Source: Chamaecrista fasciculata
Lineage: Eukaryota; Streptophyta; Magnoliopsida; Fabales; Fabaceae
Direction of reading: 5' to 3'
DNA: 64,000 nucleotides
Assembly: GCA_003254925.1 (NCBI GenBank)
Contig: QANZ01055268.1
Coordinates: 1 to 64,000, forward strand
Shown here one piece after another: positions 10,111-20,960 of the stretch (the stretch's first letter is position 1; each line of letters begins with the position of its first letter). Made by a program: the position numbers and the translations under genes. The notes under the pieces are model-generated. The model was not told the DNA's origin, did not search any database, and saw only the letters and a program-made list of their open reading frames with translations.

Positions 10111-12217
10111 ATGGCTTCTATCAGTATCCCCTGCATTACCCACCAACCCATTTCTTCAAAACCCTTATCTTCCCCTCTTTCTTTCTCTAAATTGGAGTCT
10201 CGCTTTCTGGGTTTCACCAACCAGCTTGATTCTTCACTCAACCTCACCTCCAAAATCGGACCTTCCAACGGCTCCAGAGCCACGTGCTGGTTCAGATTTG
10301 GTAAAAATGGCGTCGATGCTGAAGGAGCTGGAATTTATGGAAGCCAAGCTCGTGATGATTTTGATAGAGACGACGTTGAACAGGTGGGCACCTAAATTTC
10401 TTCTGATTATCATTGCTACTTGTGTTTCTGTCCATGCATGTGCTAGTGTTGCTGGTAATTTCTTGTGTTCATAGAAATTTTGTTGGTGGGTTATATACAG
10501 ATTTTGTATTTCTTGAAAATATGAGGAGTTAGGGTTCTTCATTTTAAGCTGGAATCTGTTAGATTAATGTTCTCAAATAAGTAAGTAAAAAATAATTTTG
10601 ATTATTTAGACATTTTGTGATGTTGCTCTGTAGAGGCATTCTTGGATTGCTAGATAATGATATGAATATGATAAACAGAAAAAGGATCAGAAAAAAAAAA
10701 CGAACTAACTAACTAACTCTGTGTTTGTTAAATGTGTTTGTGTCCATGCATGTGGTAGTGATGTATGTTGGTAAACGGTCATTCGTTTTAATATTTCATG
10801 TGTTCATAGAAATTTTGTGTTTGTGGAACTATGGGGGAGGGAGGGCTCCTCACTTTATGGCATGTGGCTCTGGATTGAGTGAGATTATGTGAGAACAATT
10901 ACATTGCTTTACAATCTAATATGACATGCAGAAAATAAGCTGGAATCTGTTACTCTGTTAGATTAATGTCCTCAAATATGTAATAAGTCAGTAAGGATTA
11001 TTTTTTATTATCTAGACATTTTGTGATTGTGCATTGTGGAGGCAATCTTGGATTGCTAGATATGCTATGAATATGATAAACAGAAAAGGATAAGGAAAAA
11101 AAAAAAAAACTAACATGCAGCAGCAGGAGAATAAGCTATAATGTGGTAGATTATTTTCTTCAAATTAGTAGAATGGGGATAATCAGATGATAACTGTAAC
11201 AACTGTTGAGACTTTAACACTAACGTTCATGCTTGTGTCAGAATAAGTCAGTATGAGAATTTTTTATTAACCTTCTTTTTCTCAAAACAAACTGAGAGAA
11301 GGAAGGGTGAGAGTGAGAGATATACAATTGATCAGTATTACTATCTTTTTGTTTTCAACTGCCAAAGAGCTGAGGTTGCAATGGCCAATATATTAAAAAA
11401 AGAAGAAAAAGAACTGAAAGATTGGTTTAGGCTGTGAGTATTATGAATTTGTAATTGATACATGCTCAAATCTCTATGCACTGTCTCAAGTCTCAACCTT
11501 CTTGACCAAAGTGTTTCCTCCACAAGTCAAGAACACAAGCATCCCAAATTGTTTTTTTTTTACCTGTATTGAAATTATTTTTTGCTTGTAGGCTTGTAGC
11601 TATAAAAGTTTATTCTTTCATCTCCACTATGTCTTAAAATGATTTTCAGAATGGAAAACGGCACTAGCAAGAAACAGTTAAACGTGCATATAGATTTTTC
11701 CTTATTAAATGGAGAGATAATAACTAGTTTTGTGTAAGTAGAATGTGTACACTTCCGTTAACTCAATGCTGCAACTTGTTTGGCATCTCATGTATTGAAT
11801 GATTTGCCGAAAACCAATATGTTTGGCAGGGTGATCATAGTTACTATTTTATAGTCATTTTCCGGTTTTCTCAGATAGTGTTCCTTCTGATACAAAAGTA
11901 ATAAGAATCTTAATATTTCTGTCAAGTAATAAGAATACTAAAATTTCTGTCATCTTTTGCAGTACTTCAATTACATGGGGATGCTTGCAGTCGAGGGATC
12001 ATATAGTAAAATGGAGGCTCTTTTAAGCCAAAACATCCATCCAGTAGACATCCTACTTATGCTAGCCGCCACAGAGGGTGACAAGCCAAAACTTGAGGAA
12101 CTATTGAGAGCCGGAGCGAAATATGATGTGACAGATGCTGATGGACGAACGGCCCTCGATCGGGCAAACGATGAAATTAGAGATTTCATCCTTAATTATT
12201 CAGTGCAGAAGGCATGA
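10111..12217 (+). CDS. LTD: LTD/GDC1-type ankyrin protein for LHCP targeting, chloroplast
   Basis: Two exons, 10111-10383 and 11963-12217, joined in phase 0 with GT-AG signals, give 175 aa. Residues 1 to about 55 are Ser/Pro-rich with few acidic residues, as in a chloroplast transit peptide (MASISIPCITHQP...). The mature part has the family signature DDFDRDDVEQYFNYMGMLA across the splice site, then an ankyrin-like region (VDILLMLAATEGDKPKLEEL, DADGRTALDRA) and ends NYSVQKA. In Arabidopsis LTD (At1g50900) is a stromal factor that hands light-harvesting chlorophyll proteins from the inner envelope to the SRP pathway; function here is by family resemblance. The gene is complete, with no frame breaks. 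The 1.6 kb intron contains a tandem duplication. Alternative frames at 10226-10542 are shadows. Confidence 0.93.
10420..11115. repeat. Tandem duplication inside the LTD intron
   Basis: Two imperfect direct copies, about 10425-10720 and 10740-11115, share in order GTCCATGCATGTG, GTTCATAGAAATTTTGT, AGACATTTTGTGAT, CTTGGATTGCTAGATA and ATGATAAACAGAAAA. The second is longer by insertions. Confidence 0.7.
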
Positions 12218-12369
12218 TTAACATGTTTTCTTTGTATGTCAGTTGCACAGCCATTTGCATTGTAGTAACTTCAAACTATGTTTGATCATATGGGTCATTT
12301 AGCTGAAACATGATTTGTAATCCCATTAGTTTATACTTTTTGAAGATATAATGATCATTTGGTAAAGAA

Positions 12370-13160
12370 TTTAGTGCATTAGGATTGAGTGATCAAGTAA
12401 TATCATTTAGACATTTTATGCAGAGCCACCCTTCACAATATATTGTGTTGTGTTCATATAATAGTGAAGCATTTGGTTTATTACATAATGTATTGTTGAT
12501 TTCAGTAACTTAATTAGTAGTTTGTTTCTGCCATTGCTTAATGTTATTTATGAGTTCTTCTGTAGATTAAAAAACTTATACATCCAATGATCCAATCATT
12601 CAAACAATGAAATTTCATAGTTCAATCAGTTCATTATATTTGAAAGGATACATTCCCACACTAGCAAAAACAGGTATCCTTAAATATCTTCATAACTGCT
12701 CTTAGTGCTTGAATAGTGGTGTATTCCAAGTTAGAGAAAAGGCATACCATGTGATTGAATTTATATCTTGTAAAAGAGGACTTGAAAATTTTTTACGATT
12801 CCAGAAGATTATATATCATATAACATTTATGACTCATGAGTATTTTTTTGCTGATTATTTTGTCGAACTCCCTTGAAAACTACAGATCCATGATTTGAAT
12901 ATATATCACTCAGAGATTAATTTGTGCTTGTAAGATTTCGTACATAAAGAATTTAAAGAAAATACATCATAACAGTATGATTGAATGTATATGTTGCAAA
13001 AGAACAAAACTTGAAGATGACGTTTAACAATTCCAACTGGTATATATTATAAAAGAATCATGAATATTTTATCACTGCTATACAAAATTAGAGTATTAAC
13101 TATTCACTACATATCAAACTGCAAATCAATGATCTAATTGAATTGATTGTATCGTTGTTA
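12370..13160. repeat. Third, diverged copy of segment A (M copy)
   Basis: Direct match to 20961-21640 of the R arm and reverse match to 1-640. It starts about 150 bp after the LTD stop codon. It lacks the hairpin MITE found in the other two copies. No gene. Confidence 0.75.
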
Positions 13161-13535
13161 ATTACATGGCATGAATATTTGCTTATAGCCTTATACACAC
13201 TCACTACACAAAAGTGCTTTTTTTAGGCCAAATGCCAAAGGGTTAAAATGTTAATCACATTGCACGAATGTCTAGTTATGCATATTCACACACAGCTAAC
13301 CAGCCAATGTTGCTCATATTACTTAATGCTGTGTTCCTTGTTAGATCATAGCTTGAGTTCTTAATCTTTGAAAGTTATAGGGCAGCTTAGACTGTTAGTG
13401 AATTTACTTTAGTTGTGGTTGTACATTGAGCTTGATTTCTCTATACTTGTGCTAGCTGCTGCCATTGGAATATTGTTTGACCAGCTTGCATTTATTTTTC
13501 CTTGTTCTTATATGTGTTGATTGGTTTTCCAGAAC
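13161..13535. other. Intergenic, possibly old WD40 gene leader
   Basis: No ORF or repeat recognised. It lies directly upstream of the WD40 gene remnant and may be its former promoter or leader. Confidence 0.35.
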
Positions 13536-14110
13536 ATGCCCCAACACCAAGGGGATAATGCTAGATATGTGGCAGATGAACACGAAATGGAAGATGTAGA
13601 AGACGATCTGGTTGATGAGTTTTTTTAATAGAGAAATGGATGGTGCAAAGTTTAATGTTGATGAATATGGTTACTGGGTCTATAACCTGTTGTTTCTTTT
13701 ATTTTTTTCATTTTTTACTTATTACATCAATTGCAATAAGTAGTGGAGTTGAATCTTCTTTTCTCATGCCGTGTTGAGTGATGAAGCAAATGTAAGTTGT
13801 CTTCTGTTTAGGGGTTAACTTGGAAATCTTGGTGCAGAATGGTAAGGTGGTTGACATTACAGCTACTGAAGTTAGAACAGGACAAAATATCCAAGGTTAC
13901 AACAGTCTGGGAAGGTAAAATTGTTTCATCTTTTTATCTTTTTGATAAATTTTGAGAAGCACTGTTTTCACTAGTCATAAAAGTAACATGATTTGATCTA
14001 GCCATACTTTCTGTCACAAGCAGATTGCCAAATTACTAAAAAGGGATACTCATATTATGAATTCAGAAGAAATTTGAGATCAGTAAAGCCAACTATTCTT
14101 CATTTTCAGG
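13536..14110 (+). pseudogene. 5' remnant of a WD-repeat protein gene (C2A9.03-like)
   Basis: Three exon-like pieces lie in order. First, from ATG 13536: MPQHQGDNARYVADEHEMED and more acidic sequence, broken by one extra T in the T-run near 13620; skipping it continues as NREMDGAKFNVDEYGYW. Second, 13836 to about 13914: NGKVVDITATEVRTGQNIQG, ended by a GT donor. Third, about 14021-14109: DCQITKKGYSYYEFRRNLRS and VKPTILHFQ. This order matches, as I recall it, the N-terminus of the plant WD40 family named uncharacterized WD repeat-containing protein C2A9.03-like (Arabidopsis At1g36070 group), in the part before the propellers. The donor after the third exon is lost and no WD repeats follow, so it is a truncated, frameshifted copy. 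The family name rests on memory of the motif. Confidence 0.7.
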
Positions 14111-14385
14111 AAAAGTTAAGTGCCTTTTTTTCGTTTCTATATAGTTTGAAGGCAATAAGCTATGTTACAGGATGAATTACTTACTGCGTGCTACTTTGCG
14201 CCATATGTGTTTGGCTTATTCAGCTCAAGCAAATTTATATTCCAGATTTTGAAATCAAAAATCAAATTTTGGTTTCAATCTACCTTATATGGCTGTTTGT
14301 TTTCTGTTATGTATCACAGAACTAATTTACAAGAAACTTCTATTAAGGAAACTAATCAAGTGTATCACTATTTTACAAATGCAGA
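14111..14385. other. Intergenic between WD40 remnant and LINE
   Basis: Probably the remainder of the dead WD40 gene's next intron. A 91-codon ORF here (14162-14437) has no recognisable motif and runs into the LINE poly-T. Confidence 0.4.
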
Positions 14386-14401
14386 CACATCCTTACTAAT
14401 A

Positions 14402-14986
14402 TATATTTTTTTTTGGCCTGAAATACTCATTCATTAAACAAACAAGAAAAAGAACATCATCCTACACCATCCTTCGCAGAGGAGGTATCAGCACTAAGGA
14501 TAGAAACCAGTGAGGGTGGGGGGTTCAAGACCCATACAAGAACTCCTAGGAATCCAACACACAGAATAACCAGGAGACAAACTAACTAAAGACTTAACAT
14601 CATCACTAATTGGAGCACACCTCCAATCAGAACAACCAGACAGACTATTCACTGCATTTACAATATCTAAACAATCAGATTGAAAGCAACAAGAGAGGTC
14701 AAGAGAATTGGCAATCTGTAAGCCCTTTCTAAGTGGAAGAGCCTCGGCCATAGCAGCAGAAGCAGCATTCACCTTGATAGAAAAACCATCCAACATCTTG
14801 CCGCTGCAATCCCTGAGAATAATACCAATCCAAGAGCTTCCCATCAAGTTGAAAGAGCCATCCACATTGATTTTGATAGTATCACCTGAAGGAGCTCTCC
14901 ACGGGCAGCTCAGAGTTACCCACAGCAGCTTGAGAAGGCTGAGCATCAGCACATCCATTAGCCTGCCAAAATTCCTCTATCTCTCT
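14402..14986 (-). mobile_element. 5'-truncated LINE, RNase H end
   Basis: On the minus strand an open frame (about 14494-14958) reads GDTIKINVDGSFNL, then GIILRDCSGKMLDGF and SDCLDIVNAVNSLSGCSDW, the RNase H domain found at the C-terminus of plant LINE polyproteins. It ends in a poly-A tail (T-run 14406-14414 on the plus strand). A perfect 16 bp target-site duplication, CACATCCTTACTAATA, flanks it at 14386-14401 and 14987-15002. The insert is only 585 bp, so the reverse transcriptase and endonuclease parts were never copied, as is usual for target-primed integration. The catalytic-region Asp (NVDGS) is present, but a late frame change removes the usual end. Confidence 0.9.
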
Positions 14987-15115
14987 CACATCCTTACTAA
15001 TAATTATAAGATGAAAATTTTATAATTTATCAGAACTGAAAAAAACAAATAAAATAAATATTTAACAAAATTATACTGCTATATCACGAACAAAGTAACA
15101 AATCTAAATGGTCCT

Positions 15116-16180
15116 CTAGTCACTCTCCTCACTCTCCCCATCACTCTCCTCAGAAAAATCAATCTCCTCCAAAAGAGGGAAGTCAGTCTCCTCATCAAAA
15201 TCCTCAAACACAAGGCATCCACGACACAAGAAGAGGTTTTTGTGTCTCTGAGAAAGAACATAAACAGGGGGAGCCTTTATTTTTCTCAATGATGGCCTTT
15301 CAGACACCATCCAATAAACAATATCAGCCTTCACATTGTCACACTTCCACAAATTGATCTCTCTGAGTCTCGTGCATTTTCGTGCCACTTGCTTCACTCC
15401 CTTCGCTGTCACCTCAGAGCAATTCTGCAATTCTAAATGAATCAGCCCACAACAAGTATCTGAAATTAGTGAGAGTGATTGATCATCAATACTTGTGAAA
15501 GACAAGTTCAACACCTCCAGGTTGGGTAAGAGAATGTTGAAGTTTATCTCATTGGACAGACTGAGTTTGGAACCAAAAGCTAAGCTCAAATGCCTGCATT
15601 TCTTCAGGACTTGAGCTACTCCTCTTTCGAACAATATCAGCCTCATTGTTGTTCCCTCCATCACGATCTCATTGAGCAAAGGACATCTTGCCAGTGTGAG
15701 AAAGGTTGACGGGGTCAGCTTCTGACAACCACTAAGATTTATAAATGTCAGATTATGAAGAAACCCAGATAAATTAACCACGTCATTATCACTGAGAAAG
15801 TCATTCCATTCAAGATTCAAATGTTGAACAGATTGACATTTAGACAACAAACGGAAGATTCCAGTATATGTATACTCGCGACAGCATTTGAGGATAAGCT
15901 TCTTCAATGGAAAGCCTTGCTCTGCAATGGAACACAAGAGCTCATCCGGTACAGAGCAATATGTCAAATTAATTGCAGTTAAGCCTTTCAAACTCGTCAA
16001 TGAATTAACAAACTCATTATAGATACCAAACTCTATTTTGGCGAGGGAGATGGAAGTCAAAGTGGGTCTTCGCCGAATAGCAGAAGAAAGTCCCCCTAGG
16101 GTTATGGAATGGCAACGTTGGATTGTGATTTCTCTCAGAAACTCACAGTTCTCACACAGAGAGATAAGAGATTGAGCCAA
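15116..16180 (-). pseudogene. LRR protein of the F-box/LRR type, 5' end lost
   Basis: An open frame of 354 codons with no ATG at its start (it begins at a TTG) and the C-terminus complete. It consists almost wholly of cysteine-containing leucine-rich repeats of the F-box/LRR class, e.g. NLEVLNLSFTSIDDQSLSLI, GLIHLELQNCSEVTAKGVKQ and RLREINLWKCDNVKADIV, about ten repeats, ending in an acidic tail (EEIDFSEESDGESEESD). Such proteins normally carry an F-box in their first 60 residues and recruit targets to SCF ubiquitin ligases. Here the frame stops where a Copia fragment begins (about 16180), and no F-box is seen upstream. The remaining 354 codons have no stop or frameshift, so the loss is recent, or a shorter protein is still made. 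Confidence 0.75.
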
Positions 16181-17288
16181 GAGTTTATTGATAATCTTAG
16201 AAGTTGTGGGATAGTCTCACAACTTACCCCTCCTAGAACTCCACAGTGAAATGGTGTTTCTGAGAGGAGGAATCGGACTATGGTCCGATCTATGATGAGT
16301 CAAGTTGATCTTCCGCCATCCTTTTGAGGGCATGCTCTAGAAACTGCTGCGTTCACACTTAACCGTGTTCCGTCCACGACAATTGAGAAGACACCATATG
16401 AGATATGGACTGGGAAGAGGCCCAGTTTGTCTTACCTCAAGGTTGGGATGTGAAGTTTATGTTAAGCAACAGCCTAACGATAAACTGTCTCCCAAATCTC
16501 TAAAGTGTTTGATTGTGGGATACCCCAAGGAAACGAGGGGGTATTATGTCTACTACCCATCTGACAACAAAGTGTTTGTAGTCAGAAATTGATTCTTTTT
16601 AGAAAAGGATTTTGTCTCCAAAAGAGACAGTGGGAGTAAGATAGATCTTGAAGAGGTTCGAGATCTACAAGACACTCTAGAGGCGCAGACGGAAACTAGA
16701 GAAGAGCCACAAGACGTTGTGGAAGCTCCTCTAGTAGCACAAGGACCACGAAGGTCTGATAGAACACGTTCTCAACCTCAAAGATATGGATTTTTGATGA
16801 CTGAGAACAAGGATGTGTTGCTCATGGAGCGTGGTGAGCCTACCACCTATCAAGAAGCTATTGTGGGTCCCAACTCTGAAAAATGGGTTGAAGCCATGAA
16901 GGAAGAGATGCAATCCATGTACGACAATAAGGTATGGACCTTAGTCGATCCACCTAAAGGTGCAAAAGCCGTAGGGTGCAAGTGGGTTTTCAAAGAGAAA
17001 TCCGACATGGATGGCAACGTTAATGTCTTTAAGGCCAGACTAGTTGCAAAGGGGTTCACTCAACGTCATGGTATTGACTATGATGAAACGTTTTCCCCAG
17101 TTGCAATGGCCAAGTCCATTAGGATCCTCCTTGCCATAGCCGCATATTATGACTATGAGATATGGCAAATGGATGTCAAAACAGCATTCCTTATTAGAAG
17201 GCTGGCCGAAGATGTGTACATGACACAACCTGAGGGGTTTGTATGTCCAGAGGAACCAGGAAAGGTGTGCAAACTTCAGAGATCCATT
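16181..17288 (+). mobile_element. Broken Ty1/Copia element: integrase end and reverse transcriptase start
   Basis: Translation gives the end of the integrase (SCGIVSQLTPPRTPQ-stop-NGVSERRNRT, then HALETAAFTLNRVP and TPYEIWTGKRPS), a linker, and the start of the Copia reverse transcriptase (CKWVFKEKSDMDGNVNVFKA, LVAKGFTQRHGIDYDETFSP, WQMDVKTAFL, EDVYMTQPEGF). Stops near 16246 and 16327, a frameshift near 16440 and a stop near 16590 make it inactive. There are no LTRs: the left end abuts the LRR gene and the right end abuts the R arm inside a MITE, so it is an internal fragment left by rearrangement. The longest intact piece is 16719-17297. Confidence 0.9.
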
Positions 17289-18859
17289 TATAATTAACTC
17301 AGTCCATAGAGAAACTAAATCAATTTTTCTAAAAATTCAAGGACTAAATTAACAATGTTTATATAATTCAGAGACTAAATTGAAAAATTACTCATTAAAA
17401 TAAAATTATATAAGTCATCTATTCCTTCTGAGTCAAACAACTACAAAAATTTTAGAATTTTGTAAAATACCCCATCAATTTTAAAATAAATTTTTTATTT
17501 TAAAGCCTGTCATTATTGGTTTGAGATCACAACTTACATATAAGAAAGAAAGAGTATCAAAGTCTTTTACAATTACATTTAATCGAGACATAACCCGTTT
17601 TATTGTTGCCAAAAGTTCAGCTAAATGTTTTATAATATGCATTATATTCATCAAGATTTCCTTTACTTATTATGTCAACTTGTTAGCATCCTATAAAACT
17701 TGATTTATCATTGTTACAAAAATAAAAGTATTCCTATATATGAAATGAAACGCTTGTATTTATCATGGTGTCTCTCATATTTCTTAATTAGCATATATAA
17801 ATGCATTTCAATTACTCATTAGTGCATTATGAAGCTTTCTTGTTTCTCCTATCTGTGTTCTCTGTAAAATTTCATAGTCACTTGAGTTAATACTTATACT
17901 ACACAAATTCTAGAAACAGCCACTTTTGGTGGACACTCTTCATCACCTCCTTCATTTTGGCTTCACGTGCATTCTATCCATATAAGTGTGTGTGTGGACT
18001 TATTGGCTATGAATTCTCTTTAACAAAGTGGGTAAATATGTAATAACAAGCTCACACACACACTTTCTTGTTCAAGAATGGGACCATCTTCTTACCACTT
18101 TAATCAGAATTTTGTACAAATTTAATCTATTTCTTAGTACCATAATCTCATGAGTTTTTCGTTTGTATTATAGAGCAATTGATGGGGACAACCAATTGGA
18201 AGCAGTTAGTGGGTATTTATAGTTGCCAAAATAATTTTAAGTTTTTAACTTTTTTTATAGGCAACATTTTTTTTTGTTGTGACTAGACGCCAACCCTTAG
18301 GTATCCGTTAGCTCATAGCTAACGACTAATTAATCTTTAGCTCTGCCAAAGTTTACCATTTGATAGGTAGAAGATTGGCTATGGAACCTGCTTCATTTCA
18401 AACCCAATACATGATGCTTAAACAACTCAAACAATCATCATTTGTGCTAAGCCTCGTGGTTTGACCCATTTGTACAATGAGACTTGTAGTTCAAAAGTTT
18501 GTATTTGAATGACATGTAGTTTGCTCCATTAACATACAAGGGTCCTGTGATTTCATTCCGTTAAACATTAACTATATTACGTCATGTGTCACTCACGTGA
18601 GTCAATTATTTTATTTTCGATCTTTTTTTTCGAAAATATATACCTTTCTCATTATTCATCTAAACCGCACCTATAATATGATATTAAAAAAAAGATATTG
18701 GAATAAGTGTTCTTATTATATGTGGCTTGTATACAATGACATCTTGTTGAGTAAATTATAGGCTTTAAAAAATAAGATTGTCAACCAACTTATGAGATTT
18801 CCTTTCATTTAATAATGGTCAAATCACAACTTTTAAGATCATGTATCTTTCATATTATA
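17289..18859. repeat. R arm, segment B (distal part)
   Basis: Reverse complement of about 3815-5409, nearly base for base (position x pairs with about 22698 minus x here, drifting to 22674 after a 24 bp net indel). The first 120 bases are half of the MITE that is whole at 5305-5529. No gene recognised. Confidence 0.85.
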
Positions 18860-19238
18860 TCATCAAAATCGTGTAACGAGATTGATCCAATCTCTTAGTG
18901 ATCTCTTTCAACCTCTTACCAATATGGTAACGAGATTGTTTTTTTGGTATGAAACAGGATAAAAACATATAACAAACTTCGCTTGAAGATCGAGAATTCT
19001 CGCTTAAAGTTTATTGAATGGTGTACAGGTCAAGAATATCTTCAACCACATGAGCTGCATCTTTAACTTGTTGAAGCCATATCTTCAAGGCAAGGTTTGT
19101 TATCTGCTTTTGTTCAGCATCTTCAAGAACAGCTTGTATATGGTGAGAGAATTGAAGAGCCTTTGAATCTCTTGTTTCACACCTCACAAGGTTGCAAGCT
19201 CATTTTGGACAAAGGAGTTCAAGTTTTGAAGCACAACT
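18860..19238 (-). pseudogene. NBS-LRR coiled-coil domain fragment, R copy 1
   Basis: The reverse complement of the fragment at 3436-3815, with the same QAVLEDAEQKQ and WLQQVKDAAHVVEDILD coding on the minus strand and the same stop after YTIQ. The shared defects show that it was already broken before the arms were duplicated. Confidence 0.8.
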
Positions 19239-19928
19239 CCAAGTACATAGTTAAATGTAATTCATATTCATGAAATATTTGAAGGAGTGTTTTCAATTAG
19301 TAGAAAAATAAAAAAAATTCCATACATATAAAATGTTATTAAAACGCATCACCCTTGAGGTATAGAAGTAGATCTGAATTCTTGAGGATAAAATGCTATT
19401 CTTTTGACCTTTCAATCCAATAACTTACTTCCGTTAAATTTTTCATTTTAATTTCATATTGTAATTCTTTTTTTTCCTGAATTTGTCATTGTAATTGATC
19501 ATGATCTTTTACGGAGGAGAGGATAAAAATTAGAGTAAACAAAATTATACACTATATTGAACTTATAAAACTCAACACTCGAAGATGCTTAACAATTCCA
19601 ACAAACATATATAATATAAAACATCATGAATACATTGATTATTTTATCACTCCTTTAGGAAATAAAAATACCAAACTTATACTTTACATGCATTATAAAT
19701 ACTGAAAAATAAATTAATTTCAAGCTCATGTTGATTGGGATTTGTTTTAGTATTCTGATGTCAATTGGTGCAATGATGGCTTGTTATTCAAAGGTAGTTA
19801 AGAATGCAAAACTTGCTTGGTTCTAATTTAAAAAGACATGTTTACCCAAAGTTCTGTTTTGGAGTAAATTTTATTTTGGTCCTTAATGTTTATTCAAAGT
19901 TTTGTCTTGGTTCCTAATATTTTTTTAT
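19239..19928. repeat. R arm, segment B (proximal part)
   Basis: Reverse complement of 2746-3435, including the TTTTTTTAT target-site duplicate of the Mutator-like element at 19920-19928. Non-coding. Confidence 0.8.
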
Positions 19929-20245
19929 GGGTAAATTGCAATTTGGTACCCTGTGGTTAGGGGCGGTTCCCCTTTGGTACCCTGAAAGAAAAATTTTTGC
20001 ATTGTGGTACCCCGTGGTTTGCTCCGTTAGCAATTTGGTACCCTGAGGTTTTTTTCTGTTAGGATTTAACGGCAAATGTTAGTTAAAATGTCAAAAATCT
20101 CCCAAAAAGTCTTCTTTTATGCGTTTAAGTCCTTTCCCTTTACTACAAGGGATCAAAACATAAAGAATTAATTATAAAAGGGTCTTTAGAATTCTAATAT
20201 TATAGATTTTTCTCCTTTTCATAAGATTTCTTTTGAATAGGTCCT
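19929..20245. mobile_element. Truncated copy of the foldback Mutator-like element
   Basis: Starts at GGGTAAATTGCAATTTGG exactly as the L-arm element does and runs for 317 bp to the single N at 20246. Because the flanking duplicate is shared with the L arm, the element was inserted before the arms were copied. The missing 1.7 kb may be an assembly gap. Confidence 0.75.
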
Positions 20246-20246
20246 N

Positions 20247-20486
20247 CTCGCTTAAAGTTTATTGAATGGTGTACAGGTCAAGAATATCTTCAACCACATG
20301 AGCTGCATCTTTAACTTGTTGAAGCCATATCTTCAAGGCAAGGTTTGTTATCTGCTTTTGTTCAGCATCTTCAAGAACAGCTTGTATATGGTGAGAGAAT
20401 TGAAGAGCCTTTGAATCTCTTGTTTCACACCTCACAAGGTTGCAAGCTCATTTTGGACAAAGGAGTTCAAGTTTTGAAGCACAACT
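20247..20486 (-). pseudogene. NBS-LRR coiled-coil domain fragment, R copy 2 (partial)
   Basis: Same protein fragment as at 18860-19238, but beginning only at the VEDILD-proximal end because the sequence is cut at the N. It carries the same 2 bp frame break in the coiled-coil region. Confidence 0.7.
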
Positions 20487-20960
20487 CCAAGTATATAGTT
20501 AAATGTAATTCATATTCATGAAATATTTGAAGGAGTGTTTTCAATTAGTAGAAAAATAAAAAAAATTTCCATACATATAAAATGTTATTAAAACGCATCA
20601 CCCTTGAGGTACAGAAGTAGATCTGAATTCTTGAGGATAAAATGCTATTCTTTTGACCTTTCAATCCAATAACTTACTTCCGTTAAATTTTTCATTTTAA
20701 TTTCATATTGTAATTCTTTTTTTTTTTTGCCTGAATTTGTCATTGTAATTGATCATGATCTTTTACCAAGGAGAGGATAAAAATTAGAGTAAACAAAATT
20801 ATACACTATATTGAACTTATAGAACTCAACACTCGAAGATGCTTAACAATTCCAACAAACATATATAATATAAAACATCATGAATACATTGATTATTTTA
20901 TCACTCCTTTAGGAAATAAAAATACCAAACCTATACTTTACATGCATTATAAATACTGAA
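20247..20960. repeat. Direct duplicate of 18999-19709 after an N
   Basis: 714 bp repeating the R arm with an offset of 1248 bp near its start and about 98 percent identity by eye. It includes a second, shorter copy of the resistance-gene fragment (20247-20486, minus strand; QAVLEDAEQKQ part). The single N directly before it makes an unmerged assembly overlap or a collapsed haplotype likely. Confidence 0.7.

Noticed and set aside
14162-14437. 91-codon ORF after the WD40 remnant
   Set aside because: Runs into the poly-T of the LINE and does not match the next WD40 exon.
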